From Saccharolobus caldissimus (lineage in GTDB: Archaea; Thermoproteota; Thermoprotei_A; Sulfolobales; Sulfolobaceae): a stretch of DNA of 64,000 nt. This document shows positions 40,937-53,193 of this stretch, one piece after another. Each line of letters begins with the position of its first letter. Position 1 is the stretch's first letter. Below the pieces are notes generated by a model. The model was not told the origin of the DNA, did not search any database, and saw only the letters and a program-made list of their open reading frames with translations. Made by a program: the position numbers and the translations under genes. Location of the stretch: assembly GCF_020886315.1 (NCBI RefSeq), contig NZ_AP025226.1, forward strand, positions 682,001 to 746,000, written 5' to 3'.

Positions 40937-40997
40937 ATTATAAAGATGAATGGACTTGTAAGGACTGATCATGATGAGTAACCAGGCTGATGATAAT
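40937..40997 (+). ncRNA. Candidate C/D-box guide sRNA
   Basis: Box C AAGATGA (40943-40949, one mismatch), box D' CTGA (40965-40968), perfect box C' ATGATGA (40971-40977) and box D CTGA (40987-40990) are spaced as in archaeal C/D sRNAs: guides of 15 and 9 nt and a 2-nt D'-C' spacer. Flanks ATTAT (40937-40941) and ATAAT (40993-40997) can form the terminal stem. The second guide is complementary to CCTGGTTA, which occurs in the D loop of the tRNA-Thr of this window. The region overlaps the ATG of the next gene. The nearest strong TATA box (40922-40930) is too close, so processing from a longer RNA is possible. Confidence 0.5.
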
Positions 40998-41274
40998 GAG
41001 GTGGCTTAAGAAAAGGGAGGTTATCATATATTTTTTGCTATTCAAAAAATTTAACTATAATAAATTTAACATAGGAGAAGCTTTCGATGTTTTAAAGCCT
41101 TATTTTTCTAAAAAGGTATCTTACCATAGTATAAGTTACATGAGTAAAATAGGTCTCATAACAAAATTAAATGAATTGGAATACAGATTAAATCCATTCG
41201 ATGATTTTATACTTACCTTTTTAGCTAAATCTTATTTAGAGAGAAGGGCTACTCTTCGTCATAAAATTCAATAG
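40990..41274 (+). CDS. Small winged-helix-like protein
   Basis: A 94-residue basic protein that reads as a short winged helix: helix 1 EVIIYFLLFKKF, helix 2 NIGEAFDVLKPYF, recognition-like helix VSYHSISYMSKIGLITKL and a wing. It has no cysteines. The family is not recognised. Candidate starts are ATG 40990 or 40996, both within or at the end of the predicted sRNA. Its 3' end overlaps the convergent gene at 41249 by 26 bp. Confidence 0.5.
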   Translation: MIMRWLKKREVIIYFLLFKKFNYNKFNIGEAFDVLKPYFSKKVSYHSISYMSKIGLITKLNELEYRLNPFDDFILTFLAKSYLERRATLRHKIQ

Positions 41275-41572
41275 TTATCTTTACCTTAACTTCCTTTTTA
41301 CTTAAAGGCGGTATTTTATCTCCAAAATCTACTCCTATACTTACTGGATTGCCCATAGAATCTGTAAATCTTACATCAGCTACATAATGCATTTCTTGTC
41401 TTTGATTTAACATATTCATTAACTCTGAGTATATTCTGGAAAGTGCCATTTGAAGTGCTAGTGGACTAGAGAAGTCTTCTGGCTTTAACTGTATTGCTTT
41501 AAAACTTCCCATAATCTCGCCTATTCTAGCCTTTCCCTCAAACTCGACCTTTACAGTAGGTTGTTGACTCAT
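41249..41572 (-). CDS. Uncharacterised 107-residue acidic protein next to Alba
   Basis: No family recognised. The N-terminal part (TVKVEFEGKARIGEIMGSFK) and the C-terminal strand KKEVKVKITIEFYDEE suggest a beta sandwich around two helices (LALQMALSRIYSELMNMLNQ). The composition is acidic overall. It lies 80 bp downstream of alba1 on the same strand, so co-expression with the chromatin protein is possible. Confidence 0.6.
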   Translation of the reverse strand: MSQQPTVKVEFEGKARIGEIMGSFKAIQLKPEDFSSPLALQMALSRIYSELMNMLNQRQEMHYVADVRFTDSMGNPVSIGVDFGDKIPPLSKKEVKVKITIEFYDEE

Positions 41573-41652
41573 ATATATCCAAATTAAAATTAACTAGGAG
41601 TCCTTATTAAAAGTAATGGATAAAAGAAAAGTCTAAAAAATCAAGCTCTTAT

Positions 41653-41949
41653 TCATTTTTTCCTTATTGCTATCTCTATTGTTGAAACTCTTGACTGTCT
41701 TCCATCCTGGCTTGTTACTACTTGGCTTCCTATCTTGATTTCTTTAATTTCTATTTTATCTGGTAAGAATCTGTTCCTTACTATTTCTACTGTATCTACA
41801 GCTTTACTTATAGCTCTTCCTCTAGCTTTTATTACTATTTCGCTTACTCCTTGATTTAGCAGCGTTAATGCTGCTAAAACATAGTTCATTACTGGTTTCT
41901 TTCCTCCTATTAAAACTACATTACTTGGAGTTGGAGTTGCACTGCTCAC
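41653..41949 (-). CDS. albA: Alba1 (Sac10b) chromatin protein
   Basis: An abundant dimeric DNA/RNA-binding chromatin protein whose affinity is tuned by N-terminal and lysine acetylation. Motifs: [20 protein letters not shown] (with the DNA-binding Lys pair), [20 protein letters not shown] and the [12 protein letters not shown] end. The frame is open to a GTG at 41958, but I chose the GTG at 41947-41949. It gives the known mature start Ser-Ser-(Ala)-Thr-Pro-Thr-Pro-Ser and has a strong GAGGTGG Shine-Dalgarno 5 nt upstream. Length 98 residues. It is divergent from the reverse gyrase gene. Confidence 0.95.
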   Translation of the reverse strand: MSSATPTPSNVVLIGGKKPVMNYVLAALTLLNQGVSEIVIKARGRAISKAVDTVEIVRNRFLPDKIEIKEIKIGSQVVTSQDGRQSRVSTIEIAIRKK

Positions 41950-42072
41950 TTTTTCCACCTCTTTTTGGTCTCAAATACACATTAATATGGAGCTAAAAAA
42001 GTTAACCGTAATCTAGTAACACTCAGATTACTCTTTTAAAAGATCTTACTACCATAAAGATTTCTTTTAGCA

Positions 42073-45000
42073 ATGATCAGTGCAGTATATTTAAATGCAT
42101 GTCCCAATTGTGGAGGGGAAATAACTGCTGACAGACTAATTAAAGGACTACCTTGCGAATCGTGTCTGCCAGACATTAATGACATTAGCGAGGGAAATTA
42201 TTTTTCTAAAGTAAAAATATTGTATAATTTGCTATTAAATAATAAAAAAATAAGGAATTATTGGAGTTTATATTATAATATTACTACATACGAGAATATA
42301 TTCAATTATTTTAGAGAAAAAACCGGCTATGAACCTTGGTCACTGCAAAAGCTATGGCTAAGAAGACTTGTAAATAGTCAAAGCTTCACTATGTCAGCTC
42401 CTACTGGTTTAGGCAAGACTACTACAATAATGGTATATTCAACATTTGTTGGGCAAAATGTAATATATATAGTGCCGACTAAGTCGTTAATGGAACAGGT
42501 ATGTAAAAGATTAGAAAAATTAGGTGCTACCGTTTTTTGTGGAAAAGTAGATAGTAAGGGGGTAAGTGTGATTACAATAAATTATTTAAATAGAAATATT
42601 GACAACATAGGATCTCTTAATCCTTCTTTAGTTGCTATTGACGATGCAGATGCTGTAATAAAAAGTGGAAAAACCACTGATAGACTTATAACATTGTTAG
42701 GGATACCAAAGGAGGCTTATGAAAGTGCTATACAACTAATTAGATTAAGGCAGAAATATCACTTTTTAACAGAAGATGAGAGTATTAAGGAAAAAATTAG
42801 AGAGCTTGAACTTAAAATTGCGAGTTTTAACGGAAAAATTTCTCAATTGGTAATAGCAAGTGCTACAATAAGACCTAAGGGAATGAAACAAAAAGCATTA
42901 AGATTATTAACTGGATTTGAACCAGCATCGATTCAGCTATATGCTAGAAACATAATAGATTCCTATAGCGATTTCTTGGATCTTTCTATAGTTAAAGAAT
43001 TAGGAAGTGGAGGTTTGGTCTTAGTTTCTAAAGAATATGGAAGATCTAAATTAAAAGAAATAGAAACTACGATTGAAAAATTTGGACTTAAACCTAAACT
43101 TGCAATTAGTGGTAGAAGATTTTTAGATGATTTTTCGGAAGGTAAAGTGGATATTTTAGTAGGTTCAGCATCTTATTATGGTGTAGCAGTTAGGGGGATT
43201 GACGAGCCGAGAAGGTTAAAATACGTTATATTTTACGGCGTGCCTAAAATAAAGGTTAAATTATTTGATGCAATTACAAACCCATTTACATTACTTAAAG
43301 TAGCAAAAACGCTTAAAATTGACGTATCAAAAATACAGAACGATATATTAGTTTTAAGTCCTTCCGAGGCACAACTCATAAAGCTCTCCTTAATTAAGGG
43401 TGAGAGGATTAATAGTCAGAAACTTGAAAAAGTTCGCGAAGAGATAACCTATTACATCTCTATGGTTAAAGATAAGTTAAAGGAGATGAGTGAGAAAACG
43501 TTAATTTCAGATAATTTTGTTATAGCAGTTGATGGTGCTAACTATTATATTATATATCCAGATATCATAACTTATTTACAAGGTTCTGGGAGAGCTAGTA
43601 GGCTTTATAATGGTGGGTTGACTTTAGGCTTATCTGTTATTTTAATTGATGATAAATTTATATTTGAAATTTTAAAGAAAAAATTGCAGAAGTTATTTCA
43701 TAATATAAGTTTTAATAATATTTCTGAAATGAATTTGAACGAGATCAAAGAAAAATTAAAGGAATCGAGGGAAAATGGTAACAATAAGGCTAGCTTTAAT
43801 ATAATTACTGGTTTGCTCATAGTAGAATCTCCTACTAAAGCTAAAACCATTGCGAAATTATTCAGCAAACCTTCTATTAGGATTATAAATCATATTCCAG
43901 TATATGAGACAATAATTGTTGATGGAAATCAGATTTATGTATTGGATATAGTTGCAACTAAAGGTCATTTAACTGATTTGACATTAGATAATATAGGCTA
44001 TTACGGTATAAAGGTTGATAACTATAATAATGTTATAAAGCCTTACTATAGTACTTTAAAAAGATGTTTAGATTGTAATAGAACATTTTCAAGCTCCTCT
44101 AATAAATGTCCATATTGTGGTTCGGAAAATGTTCAGTTAGCAGATACTATAATTAATTTGCTTAAGGAGATATCGTTATCGGTTGATAAGGTTTTCATAG
44201 CAAGTGATCCTGACGCTGAAGGAGAGAAAATAGCTTATGATATAGCAGCATTCTTATCTCCGTATAATAATGAAATTTATAGAATAGAATATCATGAAAT
44301 AACCAAAAAAGCTATACTAAGTGCATTAAGAAATCCTAGGAAAATTAATGTAAATTTAGTTCTAAGCCAAATTGTTAGAAGAATAGAGGATAGATGGATT
44401 GGCTTTGAACTTAGTAATTTACTTAAAGTCAAATTTAGTAATTTTAACCATGGAGCAGGTAGAGTTCAAACACCAGTTCTAGGTTGGATAGTTGATAAAA
44501 CTCTTAAGTATAAAAATAGCATGGGTTATGTTGTATATGTAGATGTAAACGGCTATGTAATCAAAAAATATTTTAAAGATAAGGCGAAAATGGAAGAATA
44601 TATAAATGATATAAAAGAAATTAATATAGAGAAAATATCTGACGAAACTATTTTATTATCACCTCCTTCACCTTTCACTACCGATACTTTACTTATCGAG
44701 GCTAATAATAGATTCAAGTTACCTGCTAATGTAGTTATGAAATTAGCTCAAGATCTTTTTGAGGCAGGTTTGATAACATATCATAGGACTGATAGTACTC
44801 ACGTCTCGTCAGTAGGTATTGAAATAGCTAAAGAGTATTTACAAAAAAGAGGGATATTAGGTGATTTTACTCCTAGGTCATGGGGTTCAGAAGAGGAAGG
44901 TGCACATGAGGCAATTAGACCTACACGAGCTATAGACGTAAATGAACTAATTCAAGAAATTGAAGAAAATCCGTTTAGATACTCAATAAGATTTACTAAA

Positions 45001-45573
45001 CTGCACTTTTTGCTGTATGATTTAATCTTTAAGAGATTTATAGCCAGTCAAATGCTACATGGTGTAGGTATTAAGACTAAGTATTTAATAACATTAAGAA
45101 AAAGTGAAGAAGTTATAATTGAATTATTATCTCATGCAAGTAATGGATTTACTAAAATATATGATATTAAAACTTATAATTTACCCTTAGGTAAGGTAAT
45201 TCCTAAAATCAAGATTAGCAGAGGTTCTAGTGAACAGCTATTAAATTACTCTGATGTCATCTCGTTAATGAAATCTAAGGGTATAGGAAGGCCAAGTACT
45301 TATGCAAAAACTATCGAGAACTTAATTAGACATGGATACGTAATCTCTAGTAAGAAAAGGTCATATTTAGTGGCAACCTCTAAGGGAATTTCCGCATATA
45401 ATTTCCTAAGCTCTAAGTTTTATGATTTAATTTCCGAAGATAGGACTGCTAAGCTAATGGCTATTATTGATAGTATTTCGCAAAATAAAATTAATGCTGC
45501 AGACGTAGTAGTGGATGTATACAATGAGATACTCTCATCAGTAAACTCTCTTAAGTCTGAGCAAAATATATGA
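42073..45573 (+). CDS. topR2: Reverse gyrase, TopR2 type
   Basis: It introduces positive supercoils into DNA and is the hallmark enzyme of hyperthermophiles. The 1166-residue protein has an N-terminal zinc finger (Cys10, 13, 28, 31), a helicase-like domain with Walker [10 protein letters not shown] (about 109-117) and a DDAD box, then a topoisomerase IA domain. That domain has [13 protein letters not shown], a second zinc finger (CLDC...CPYC), [13 protein letters not shown] and the catalytic Tyr903 in [12 protein letters not shown]. Sulfolobales have two reverse gyrases; I assign TopR2 from its length and the alba1 neighbour, which I recall for S. solfataricus. The ATG lies at 42073, downstream of the divergent alba1 promoter. 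Confidence 0.93.
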   Translation: MISAVYLNACPNCGGEITADRLIKGLPCESCLPDINDISEGNYFSKVKILYNLLLNNKKIRNYWSLYYNITTYENIFNYFREKTGYEPWSLQKLWLRRLVNSQSFTMSAPTGLGKTTTIMVYSTFVGQNVIYIVPTKSLMEQVCKRLEKLGATVFCGKVDSKGVSVITINYLNRNIDNIGSLNPSLVAIDDADAVIKSGKTTDRLITLLGIPKEAYESAIQLIRLRQKYHFLTEDESIKEKIRELELKIASFNGKISQLVIASATIRPKGMKQKALRLLTGFEPASIQLYARNIIDSYSDFLDLSIVKELGSGGLVLVSKEYGRSKLKEIETTIEKFGLKPKLAISGRRFLDDFSEGKVDILVGSASYYGVAVRGIDEPRRLKYVIFYGVPKIKVKLFDAITNPFTLLKVAKTLKIDVSKIQNDILVLSPSEAQLIKLSLIKGERINSQKLEKVREEITYYISMVKDKLKEMSEKTLISDNFVIAVDGANYYIIYPDIITYLQGSGRASRLYNGGLTLGLSVILIDDKFIFEILKKKLQKLFHNISFNNISEMNLNEIKEKLKESRENGNNKASFNIITGLLIVESPTKAKTIAKLFSKPSIRIINHIPVYETIIVDGNQIYVLDIVATKGHLTDLTLDNIGYYGIKVDNYNNVIKPYYSTLKRCLDCNRTFSSSSNKCPYCGSENVQLADTIINLLKEISLSVDKVFIASDPDAEGEKIAYDIAAFLSPYNNEIYRIEYHEITKKAILSALRNPRKINVNLVLSQIVRRIEDRWIGFELSNLLKVKFSNFNHGAGRVQTPVLGWIVDKTLKYKNSMGYVVYVDVNGYVIKKYFKDKAKMEEYINDIKEINIEKISDETILLSPPSPFTTDTLLIEANNRFKLPANVVMKLAQDLFEAGLITYHRTDSTHVSSVGIEIAKEYLQKRGILGDFTPRSWGSEEEGAHEAIRPTRAIDVNELIQEIEENPFRYSIRFTKLHFLLYDLIFKRFIASQMLHGVGIKTKYLITLRKSEEVIIELLSHASNGFTKIYDIKTYNLPLGKVIPKIKISRGSSEQLLNYSDVISLMKSKGIGRPSTYAKTIENLIRHGYVISSKKRSYLVATSKGISAYNFLSSKFYDLISEDRTAKLMAIIDSISQNKINAADVVVDVYNEILSSVNSLKSEQNI

Positions 45574-45807
45574 TATTCTTCTTCTATCTTTTGTTTCGCT
45601 TCCCGTTTCTACTCCTACTAACTGTATCCCATCTCCTAATCTTTCTTTTAGCGAATTATAAATATCTACGGCTTTAGAAATTTCCCTTCCGACTCCCTTT
45701 AATTTTATTTCATCAAAACCTTGATTAAACATTACAATTATATCTAAGACATGATCTTCTACGCTTTTAGATCTTCTAACTATTACTTCATTTAGTTTCT
45801 GTGACAT
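45538..45807 (-). CDS. Alba2 chromatin protein
   Basis: An 89-residue Alba paralogue. The core [20 protein letters not shown] has RRSKS at the place of the Alba1 GGKKP lysines. [20 protein letters not shown] matches the dimer-dimer helix, and [15 protein letters not shown] is the closing strand. Alba2 heterodimerises with Alba1 and changes filament bridging. Its last 36 bp are antisense to the end of the reverse gyrase gene, placing both Alba genes as bookends of topR2. Confidence 0.9.
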   Translation of the reverse strand: MSQKLNEVIVRRSKSVEDHVLDIIVMFNQGFDEIKLKGVGREISKAVDIYNSLKERLGDGIQLVGVETGSETKDRRRISYILLRLKRVY

Positions 45808-45859
45808 TTTACCTCACGTGACACAAATAGGTATAGAAAAATAAATCTAACTCATAACG

Positions 45860-45916
45860 TTAGTTCAGTAACACGGGCCCTTATCATCGATCAAACAGAA
45901 GGGCATCATCACTAAA
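45860..45916 (-). ncRNA. Candidate C/D-box guide sRNA between alba2 and lhr
   Basis: On the minus strand box C GTGATGA (45912 to 45906) and box D CTGA (45868 to 45865) frame about 37 nt. Internal boxes are weaker: D' TTGA and C' TCGATGA lie back to back near 45894-45884. TTAG before and CTAA after can pair as a terminal stem. The D guide is GGGCCCGTGTTA. It starts 13 nt after the lhr stop, so it may be processed from the lhr transcript. It occupies most of an otherwise empty 121-bp spacer. Confidence 0.35.
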
Positions 45917-45928
45917 TAAATTATTTAG

Positions 45929-48727
45929 CTACGAGTATTTTAAACTTTGTAAGTACGCTACTGCGTTCAATAACAAATAAATTATTATATCCTTTCCCAC
46001 GTGATAATATTTCTGTGAAAATTGATAAGAAGTATCTATAGCTTCTCTTACTTTGACTTCCTCTATATTGTTGAATGGTATTTTTCTTAATATTTCATCT
46101 GGTGAATTTAGAAGATCTTTAGGTTTGAATATTACTTCAACCTGATTATCACCAGATTTCAAACTAGCTATAAATATCTCATTTTGGTTTAATGGTGCGA
46201 ATGATGAGTAATATTCCTCAGATTTCACTATACTAATAAAATCTTCGTATAAGCACCATCTATTTTCCCTACTATCAACATCAACGAAAGAGGTAACCTT
46301 ATACTTATTATTAGCTCTTCTCAGCTGTTTAAGTTTGTTTTCAAGACTTTTAGGTGAAATTCCTAATACTTCTGACAACTCATTAACAGTATAAGCACCA
46401 CCTTTTAATGCTTGATATATACTGACATTTAAGTCAAGCAGCCAAGGTCTTATTTGGGCGTGGCTGAGTACAGCCTCACTAAGAGGAGTGGGATTATCAA
46501 CGTATATAATTCTTATCTCTTGCCTTCTTATCTTATTAATAAACTCTAAAGTCTTCTTTATGCTGAAATATCTTTTCAATGTCTGTCTTAACGCTTCTTT
46601 TATCAGAAATCTATCTTCTTTCAAATTAATTTTGGATATCTTTCCAAAACTTGGTTGTATTTCTTTAAGTGTTGCTATATATAATGGAGATCTTAATATT
46701 GATTTTAATATAATTTTTCGAATTTTATTGTCATCCATATTTACTACTTCCTTTAACAAGTCTATAGGTGTTCCTTTTATCGAGAAGCCATATATAGAAC
46801 TTCTAGCAAACGCGTTTAGAGTATACTTCTTTATAACTAAATAAAGTAGAATGTGAGATAACGTATTGGCTATTTTCTCGTCAATTAATGTGCTGTAAAT
46901 CCATTCATCGTCCTCTCTTTTTTCCACTATTATAATATTATCTATTGGAATGTTCAAACTTTGTTCCTTATACTCACTGAGGATTTTTAATAAGCTATCC
47001 ATCGCATCTTTATCTAGAATATTTTTCATAACAGGATAATACTTATTAAAATTTTTGATTATGTTCTTTATTGAATTTACTATTATTGAGGACTTAGAAG
47101 TACTTTCCCCCTTCCATATGGGTATCTCACCTTCACCTTCATTTACTGGAGTTACATCTATTGTGCTTTTGTTAAGATTTATCCTCATAACTTTCCATAA
47201 TTTACCGCTTATCCTTATAATATCATTTGCACGCACGTGCTTATAAACGTAAACGGCATCTATTTCTCCCACTGTAACTCCGTTATATTTTAAAGTAAAG
47301 GTTTCATCATTGTTTATTAATGAGAAAAACTCTGAGAACTCCTTTCCCCATCCGCTTTTACTATCCTTATTAAATCTCCAAATTTTAAAGAAATTATAAC
47401 CTAATTTTAGGTATCCATTATCTATTTTAATAATATTATTCTTAGCTAAATACTCAATCAGTTCCATAAATTCAGATAATTTTAAATTTCTGTAAATATA
47501 CGAATTATGAATAATATTGTATGCATCGTCTATGTTTATTTTTTGATACTGCAATATCATTCCAAGTAATTCTCTTGCTACGACATCTAAACCATCATCT
47601 ATTATTGGCTTCTCAATCTTGCCTTTTATAGCTGAAATATATAATGCAAACGCTTCCATTACGTCGAAATCGTAGAAGCATACTATCTCCCCTTTAGGAA
47701 TTCCGTGGACTATATGACCACTTCTTCCTAATCTTTGTAGAAAAGAGGATACCGAGGTAGGAGGTCTTAGCATTATAACTTTCTTAATATCGCCAACATG
47801 TATGCCTAATTCTAAAGTTTTAGTACAAACTACAGCTTTAGCATTACCGTTCCTCAGTTCATCTTCCGCTAGATTCTTTAAATCTTTGGAAATCGAAGAG
47901 TGGTGAACGTAAATCTCCGTATTTCCTAATTTTTCCAATTCCTCATATAGTCTCTCTGTAGAAAACCTAGAATTAGTAAATATTAAAGTAGGTTTCTCTA
48001 TTAATTGATGTATTAGTTCAGCTGCATTTTTCCACATTATAGAATCATTTTTAATTTTTCTGATTTTTATTTCAAAATTTCTCGTGTCTTGTAATTTAAT
48101 TATTGACATCTTTCTTTCTGAAGATCCAAAAAGGAACTTAGCGACTTTTTCTTCATCACTTACAGTTGCAGATAAACCTATGCGTTGGAAATCATAACCA
48201 ATAAAACTTTTCAATCTTTCAAGAAGTATAGAGAGTTGAGTGCCACGCTTTGAACTAACTAGTTCATGAACTTCATCAACTATTACCCATTTAACGTTCT
48301 TATAATACTCTCTAAATCTGCTTGCCCAATCTAAATCTATTTCTAATCCTTCTGGCGTAGTTACTATTATATGGGGAATCTTCTTTAACCTTAAGTTTTT
48401 CTCTTTTTGCGGAACTTCTCCGTGTTTTCTATTAACTAAGAAACCAAGTCTCGATGACCACCAATTTATTCTATGTAAAAGATCGTTAATTAACGCCTTT
48501 AACGGCGTAATATAAATTACAGTAACGGGTTTTACGTCTTCATGTAGCATCTTATTTAGAATAGGAAATAAAGCAGCCTCTGTTTTACCATAACCTGTTG
48601 GTGCTATTATTAAAGTATTATGCCCATTAGTAATGGGCTTAAAGGACATTTCTTGGATATTAGTAAGTTTATTCCAATGTTTTTCCTTGATTAGTTGCCT
48701 TAATCGCTGGTCAAGCTGATCTAGCAT
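45929..48727 (-). CDS. lhr: Lhr-family (large helicase-related) ATP-dependent helicase
   Basis: An SF2 helicase acting on branched nucleic acids or RNA-DNA hybrids. The 932-residue protein has Walker A IIAPTGYGKTEAAL (about 40-53), ITPLKALIND, TTPEGLE, the DEVH box VIVDEVHEL, GLSATVS and motif VI QRLGRSGH. A winged-helix and beta-rich Lhr core follows (DVVARELLGMILQYQKI) and a long C-terminal extension with HAQIRPW. It starts with ATG at 48727 and stands as a single gene, with the small TRASH-like gene divergent 74 bp away. Confidence 0.9.
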   Translation of the reverse strand: MLDQLDQRLRQLIKEKHWNKLTNIQEMSFKPITNGHNTLIIAPTGYGKTEAALFPILNKMLHEDVKPVTVIYITPLKALINDLLHRINWWSSRLGFLVNRKHGEVPQKEKNLRLKKIPHIIVTTPEGLEIDLDWASRFREYYKNVKWVIVDEVHELVSSKRGTQLSILLERLKSFIGYDFQRIGLSATVSDEEKVAKFLFGSSERKMSIIKLQDTRNFEIKIRKIKNDSIMWKNAAELIHQLIEKPTLIFTNSRFSTERLYEELEKLGNTEIYVHHSSISKDLKNLAEDELRNGNAKAVVCTKTLELGIHVGDIKKVIMLRPPTSVSSFLQRLGRSGHIVHGIPKGEIVCFYDFDVMEAFALYISAIKGKIEKPIIDDGLDVVARELLGMILQYQKINIDDAYNIIHNSYIYRNLKLSEFMELIEYLAKNNIIKIDNGYLKLGYNFFKIWRFNKDSKSGWGKEFSEFFSLINNDETFTLKYNGVTVGEIDAVYVYKHVRANDIIRISGKLWKVMRINLNKSTIDVTPVNEGEGEIPIWKGESTSKSSIIVNSIKNIIKNFNKYYPVMKNILDKDAMDSLLKILSEYKEQSLNIPIDNIIIVEKREDDEWIYSTLIDEKIANTLSHILLYLVIKKYTLNAFARSSIYGFSIKGTPIDLLKEVVNMDDNKIRKIILKSILRSPLYIATLKEIQPSFGKISKINLKEDRFLIKEALRQTLKRYFSIKKTLEFINKIRRQEIRIIYVDNPTPLSEAVLSHAQIRPWLLDLNVSIYQALKGGAYTVNELSEVLGISPKSLENKLKQLRRANNKYKVTSFVDVDSRENRWCLYEDFISIVKSEEYYSSFAPLNQNEIFIASLKSGDNQVEVIFKPKDLLNSPDEILRKIPFNNIEEVKVREAIDTSYQFSQKYYHVGKDIIIYLLLNAVAYLQSLKYS

Positions 48728-48801
48728 TAATTATCACACCAAATTTACTGAATAGCACCATTTACCGTTATTTTTAAAAATATAAAATCAACGATCAATC
48801 T

Positions 48802-49041
48802 ATGAAGAGGAAATACGTTTGTAATGTTTGCGGTAGAACCTTTCCAGAAGGTCAAGGTATACTATTAGAAATTCATGGGAATAAACTTTACTTTCATAGT
48901 AAAGCCTGCGCGTATAAATTTTTAAGAGAGGTAGTTTTAGAAAGTGATTCTAATTGTATAGATTCATCTGTGAAAAAAATTAAAAAGAAATTTGATGAAA
49001 TTATAGAATTAATGACTAAAAAAGCTGAAAAGAAAATTTGA
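48802..49041 (+). CDS. Small zinc-binding protein, TRASH/eL24-like
   Basis: A 79-residue protein with a C-x2-C (residues 8 and 11, CNVCG) and a later H-x3-C (FHSKAC, about 32-36) arrangement, as in TRASH domains and ribosomal protein eL24. A Lys-rich helix (SSVKKIKKKFDEIIELMTKK) completes it. It is too short and divergent to call it the ribosomal protein. A zinc- or metal-sensing or RNP-associated role is possible. It is divergent from lhr and precedes rtcB by 144 bp. Confidence 0.65.
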   Translation: MKRKYVCNVCGRTFPEGQGILLEIHGNKLYFHSKACAYKFLREVVLESDSNCIDSSVKKIKKKFDEIIELMTKKAEKKI

Positions 49042-49185
49042 TCATATAATTAATATACATAATTTAATTTAAATATTCAATAACTTATAATACAATTTTA
49101 ATATAAGCTTTTCTGGATATTACTAAAATATTGTAGTAATTAGGTATAGTTTTATTTAGCCTAAAAGTATATTTATAGTTGAGTC

Positions 49186-51572
<2,387 letters not shown>

Positions 51573-51600
51573 AGGATTCTATATATAAGGTGTAATAATT

Positions 51601-53193
51601 ATGTCTGCTAAGGAGAAGTTTACTAGCTTATCTCCAGCTGAATTCTTTAAGAGGAATCCGGAGTTAGCGGGATTTCCAAATCCAGCTAGAGCCTTATATC
51701 AAACAGTTAGGGAATTAGTGGAAAATTCTTTAGACGCTACTGATGTTCATGGAATCTTACCCAATATTAAAATAGTTATAGATTTAATAGATGAAAATAG
51801 GCAAATATATAGAGTTAATGTAACAGATAATGGTATAGGTATTCCTCCTCATGAAGTTCCGAATGCTTTCGGAAAGGTACTTTACAGTTCAAAGTATGTA
51901 AACAGACAAACTAGAGGCATGTATGGACTAGGAGTTAAGGCTGCCGTACTATATAGTCAGATGCATCAAGATAGACCAGTAGAAATAGAGACTTCTCCGA
52001 TAAACTCTAAAAGAATTTATAGTTTTAAACTGAAAATAGATATAAATAAAAATGAGCCAATAATTGTAGAAAGGAAATCAGTAAGTAACAACAATGGCTT
52101 TCATGGTACTTCAGTATCAATTTACATACCGGGAGATTGGTCAAAAGCTAAACCCAGAATATATGAATATATAAGGAGAACTTATATAATAACTCCTTAT
52201 GCTGAATTTATTTTTAAAGATCCCGAAGGGAATGTAACATACTACCCTAGACTGACTAATAAAATACCTAAGCCTCCCCAAGAAGTCAAGCCTCATCCTT
52301 ATGGTGTTGACAGAGAGGAAGTAAAAATAATGATAAATAATTTAAAAAAGGATTATACACTTAAGGAGTTTCTTATTAATGAATTTCAAAGCATTGGTGA
52401 GACAACTGCAGAAAAGTTACTAGAGTTATCCGGACTTAAAGGAAGTAAAAAAGTTAAATCTCTTAGTGAGGAAGAAATAACTAAATTAGTAGAAGTATTA
52501 AAGAAGTATGAGGATTTTAGAGCCCCATCAGCAGATTCTCTATCTGTTATAGGCGAGGATTTAATAGAATTAGGGTTAAAGAAAATTTTCAATCCAGAAT
52601 TCGTTGCTGCCGTAAGTAGAAAGCCCAAAGCGTATCAAGGTCACCCATTCATAGTTGAGGCAGGCATAGCGTATGGGGGAAGCATACCAGTTAGCGAAGA
52701 ACCTATAGTACTTAGGTATGCTAACAAAATTCCATTAATATATGACGAGAAATCGGACGTTATATGGAAGGTTGTGGAAGAAATAGAATGGAAGAGATAT
52801 GGTATTGAGAGTGATCAATATCAAATGGTCATAATGGTACACTTATGTAGCACTAAAATACCTTATAAGAGTGCTGGTAAAGAAAGTATTGCAGAAGTAG
52901 AAGATATTGAGAAAGAGATAAAGAATACCTTAATGGAGGTAGCAAGGAAGTTAAAACAGTATTTATCTGAAAAGAAAAAGGAAGAAGAAGCTAAGAAAAA
53001 ACTACTTACATATTTAAAATACGTGCCAGAGGTTAGTAGATCCTTTGCAGTATTTTTATCTAATGGAAGTAAGGAATTGATATCAAAATATCAATCTGAA
53101 ATAGAGGATGAACTATTTAGAATTATATCAAAAAAGTTAAATTTAACTGATATAGAAGAATATAGGAAAATGTATAAGGTGGATAGCGAATGA
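51601..53193 (+). CDS. top6B: DNA topoisomerase VI subunit B
   Basis: The ATPase subunit of the type IIB topoisomerase that decatenates and relaxes DNA. The 530-residue protein has the Bergerat-fold GHKL motifs VRELVENSLDAT (about 40-51), TDNGIGIPP (about 81-89) and GMYGLGVKAA (about 109-118), then an H2TH insert near 250-305 and a transducer domain. A TATATATAAG box and AAGGTG Shine-Dalgarno precede the ATG at 51601, which is 28 bp after dys. It overlaps top6A by 4 bp. Confidence 0.96.
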   Translation: MSAKEKFTSLSPAEFFKRNPELAGFPNPARALYQTVRELVENSLDATDVHGILPNIKIVIDLIDENRQIYRVNVTDNGIGIPPHEVPNAFGKVLYSSKYVNRQTRGMYGLGVKAAVLYSQMHQDRPVEIETSPINSKRIYSFKLKIDINKNEPIIVERKSVSNNNGFHGTSVSIYIPGDWSKAKPRIYEYIRRTYIITPYAEFIFKDPEGNVTYYPRLTNKIPKPPQEVKPHPYGVDREEVKIMINNLKKDYTLKEFLINEFQSIGETTAEKLLELSGLKGSKKVKSLSEEEITKLVEVLKKYEDFRAPSADSLSVIGEDLIELGLKKIFNPEFVAAVSRKPKAYQGHPFIVEAGIAYGGSIPVSEEPIVLRYANKIPLIYDEKSDVIWKVVEEIEWKRYGIESDQYQMVIMVHLCSTKIPYKSAGKESIAEVEDIEKEIKNTLMEVARKLKQYLSEKKKEEEAKKKLLTYLKYVPEVSRSFAVFLSNGSKELISKYQSEIEDELFRIISKKLNLTDIEEYRKMYKVDSE

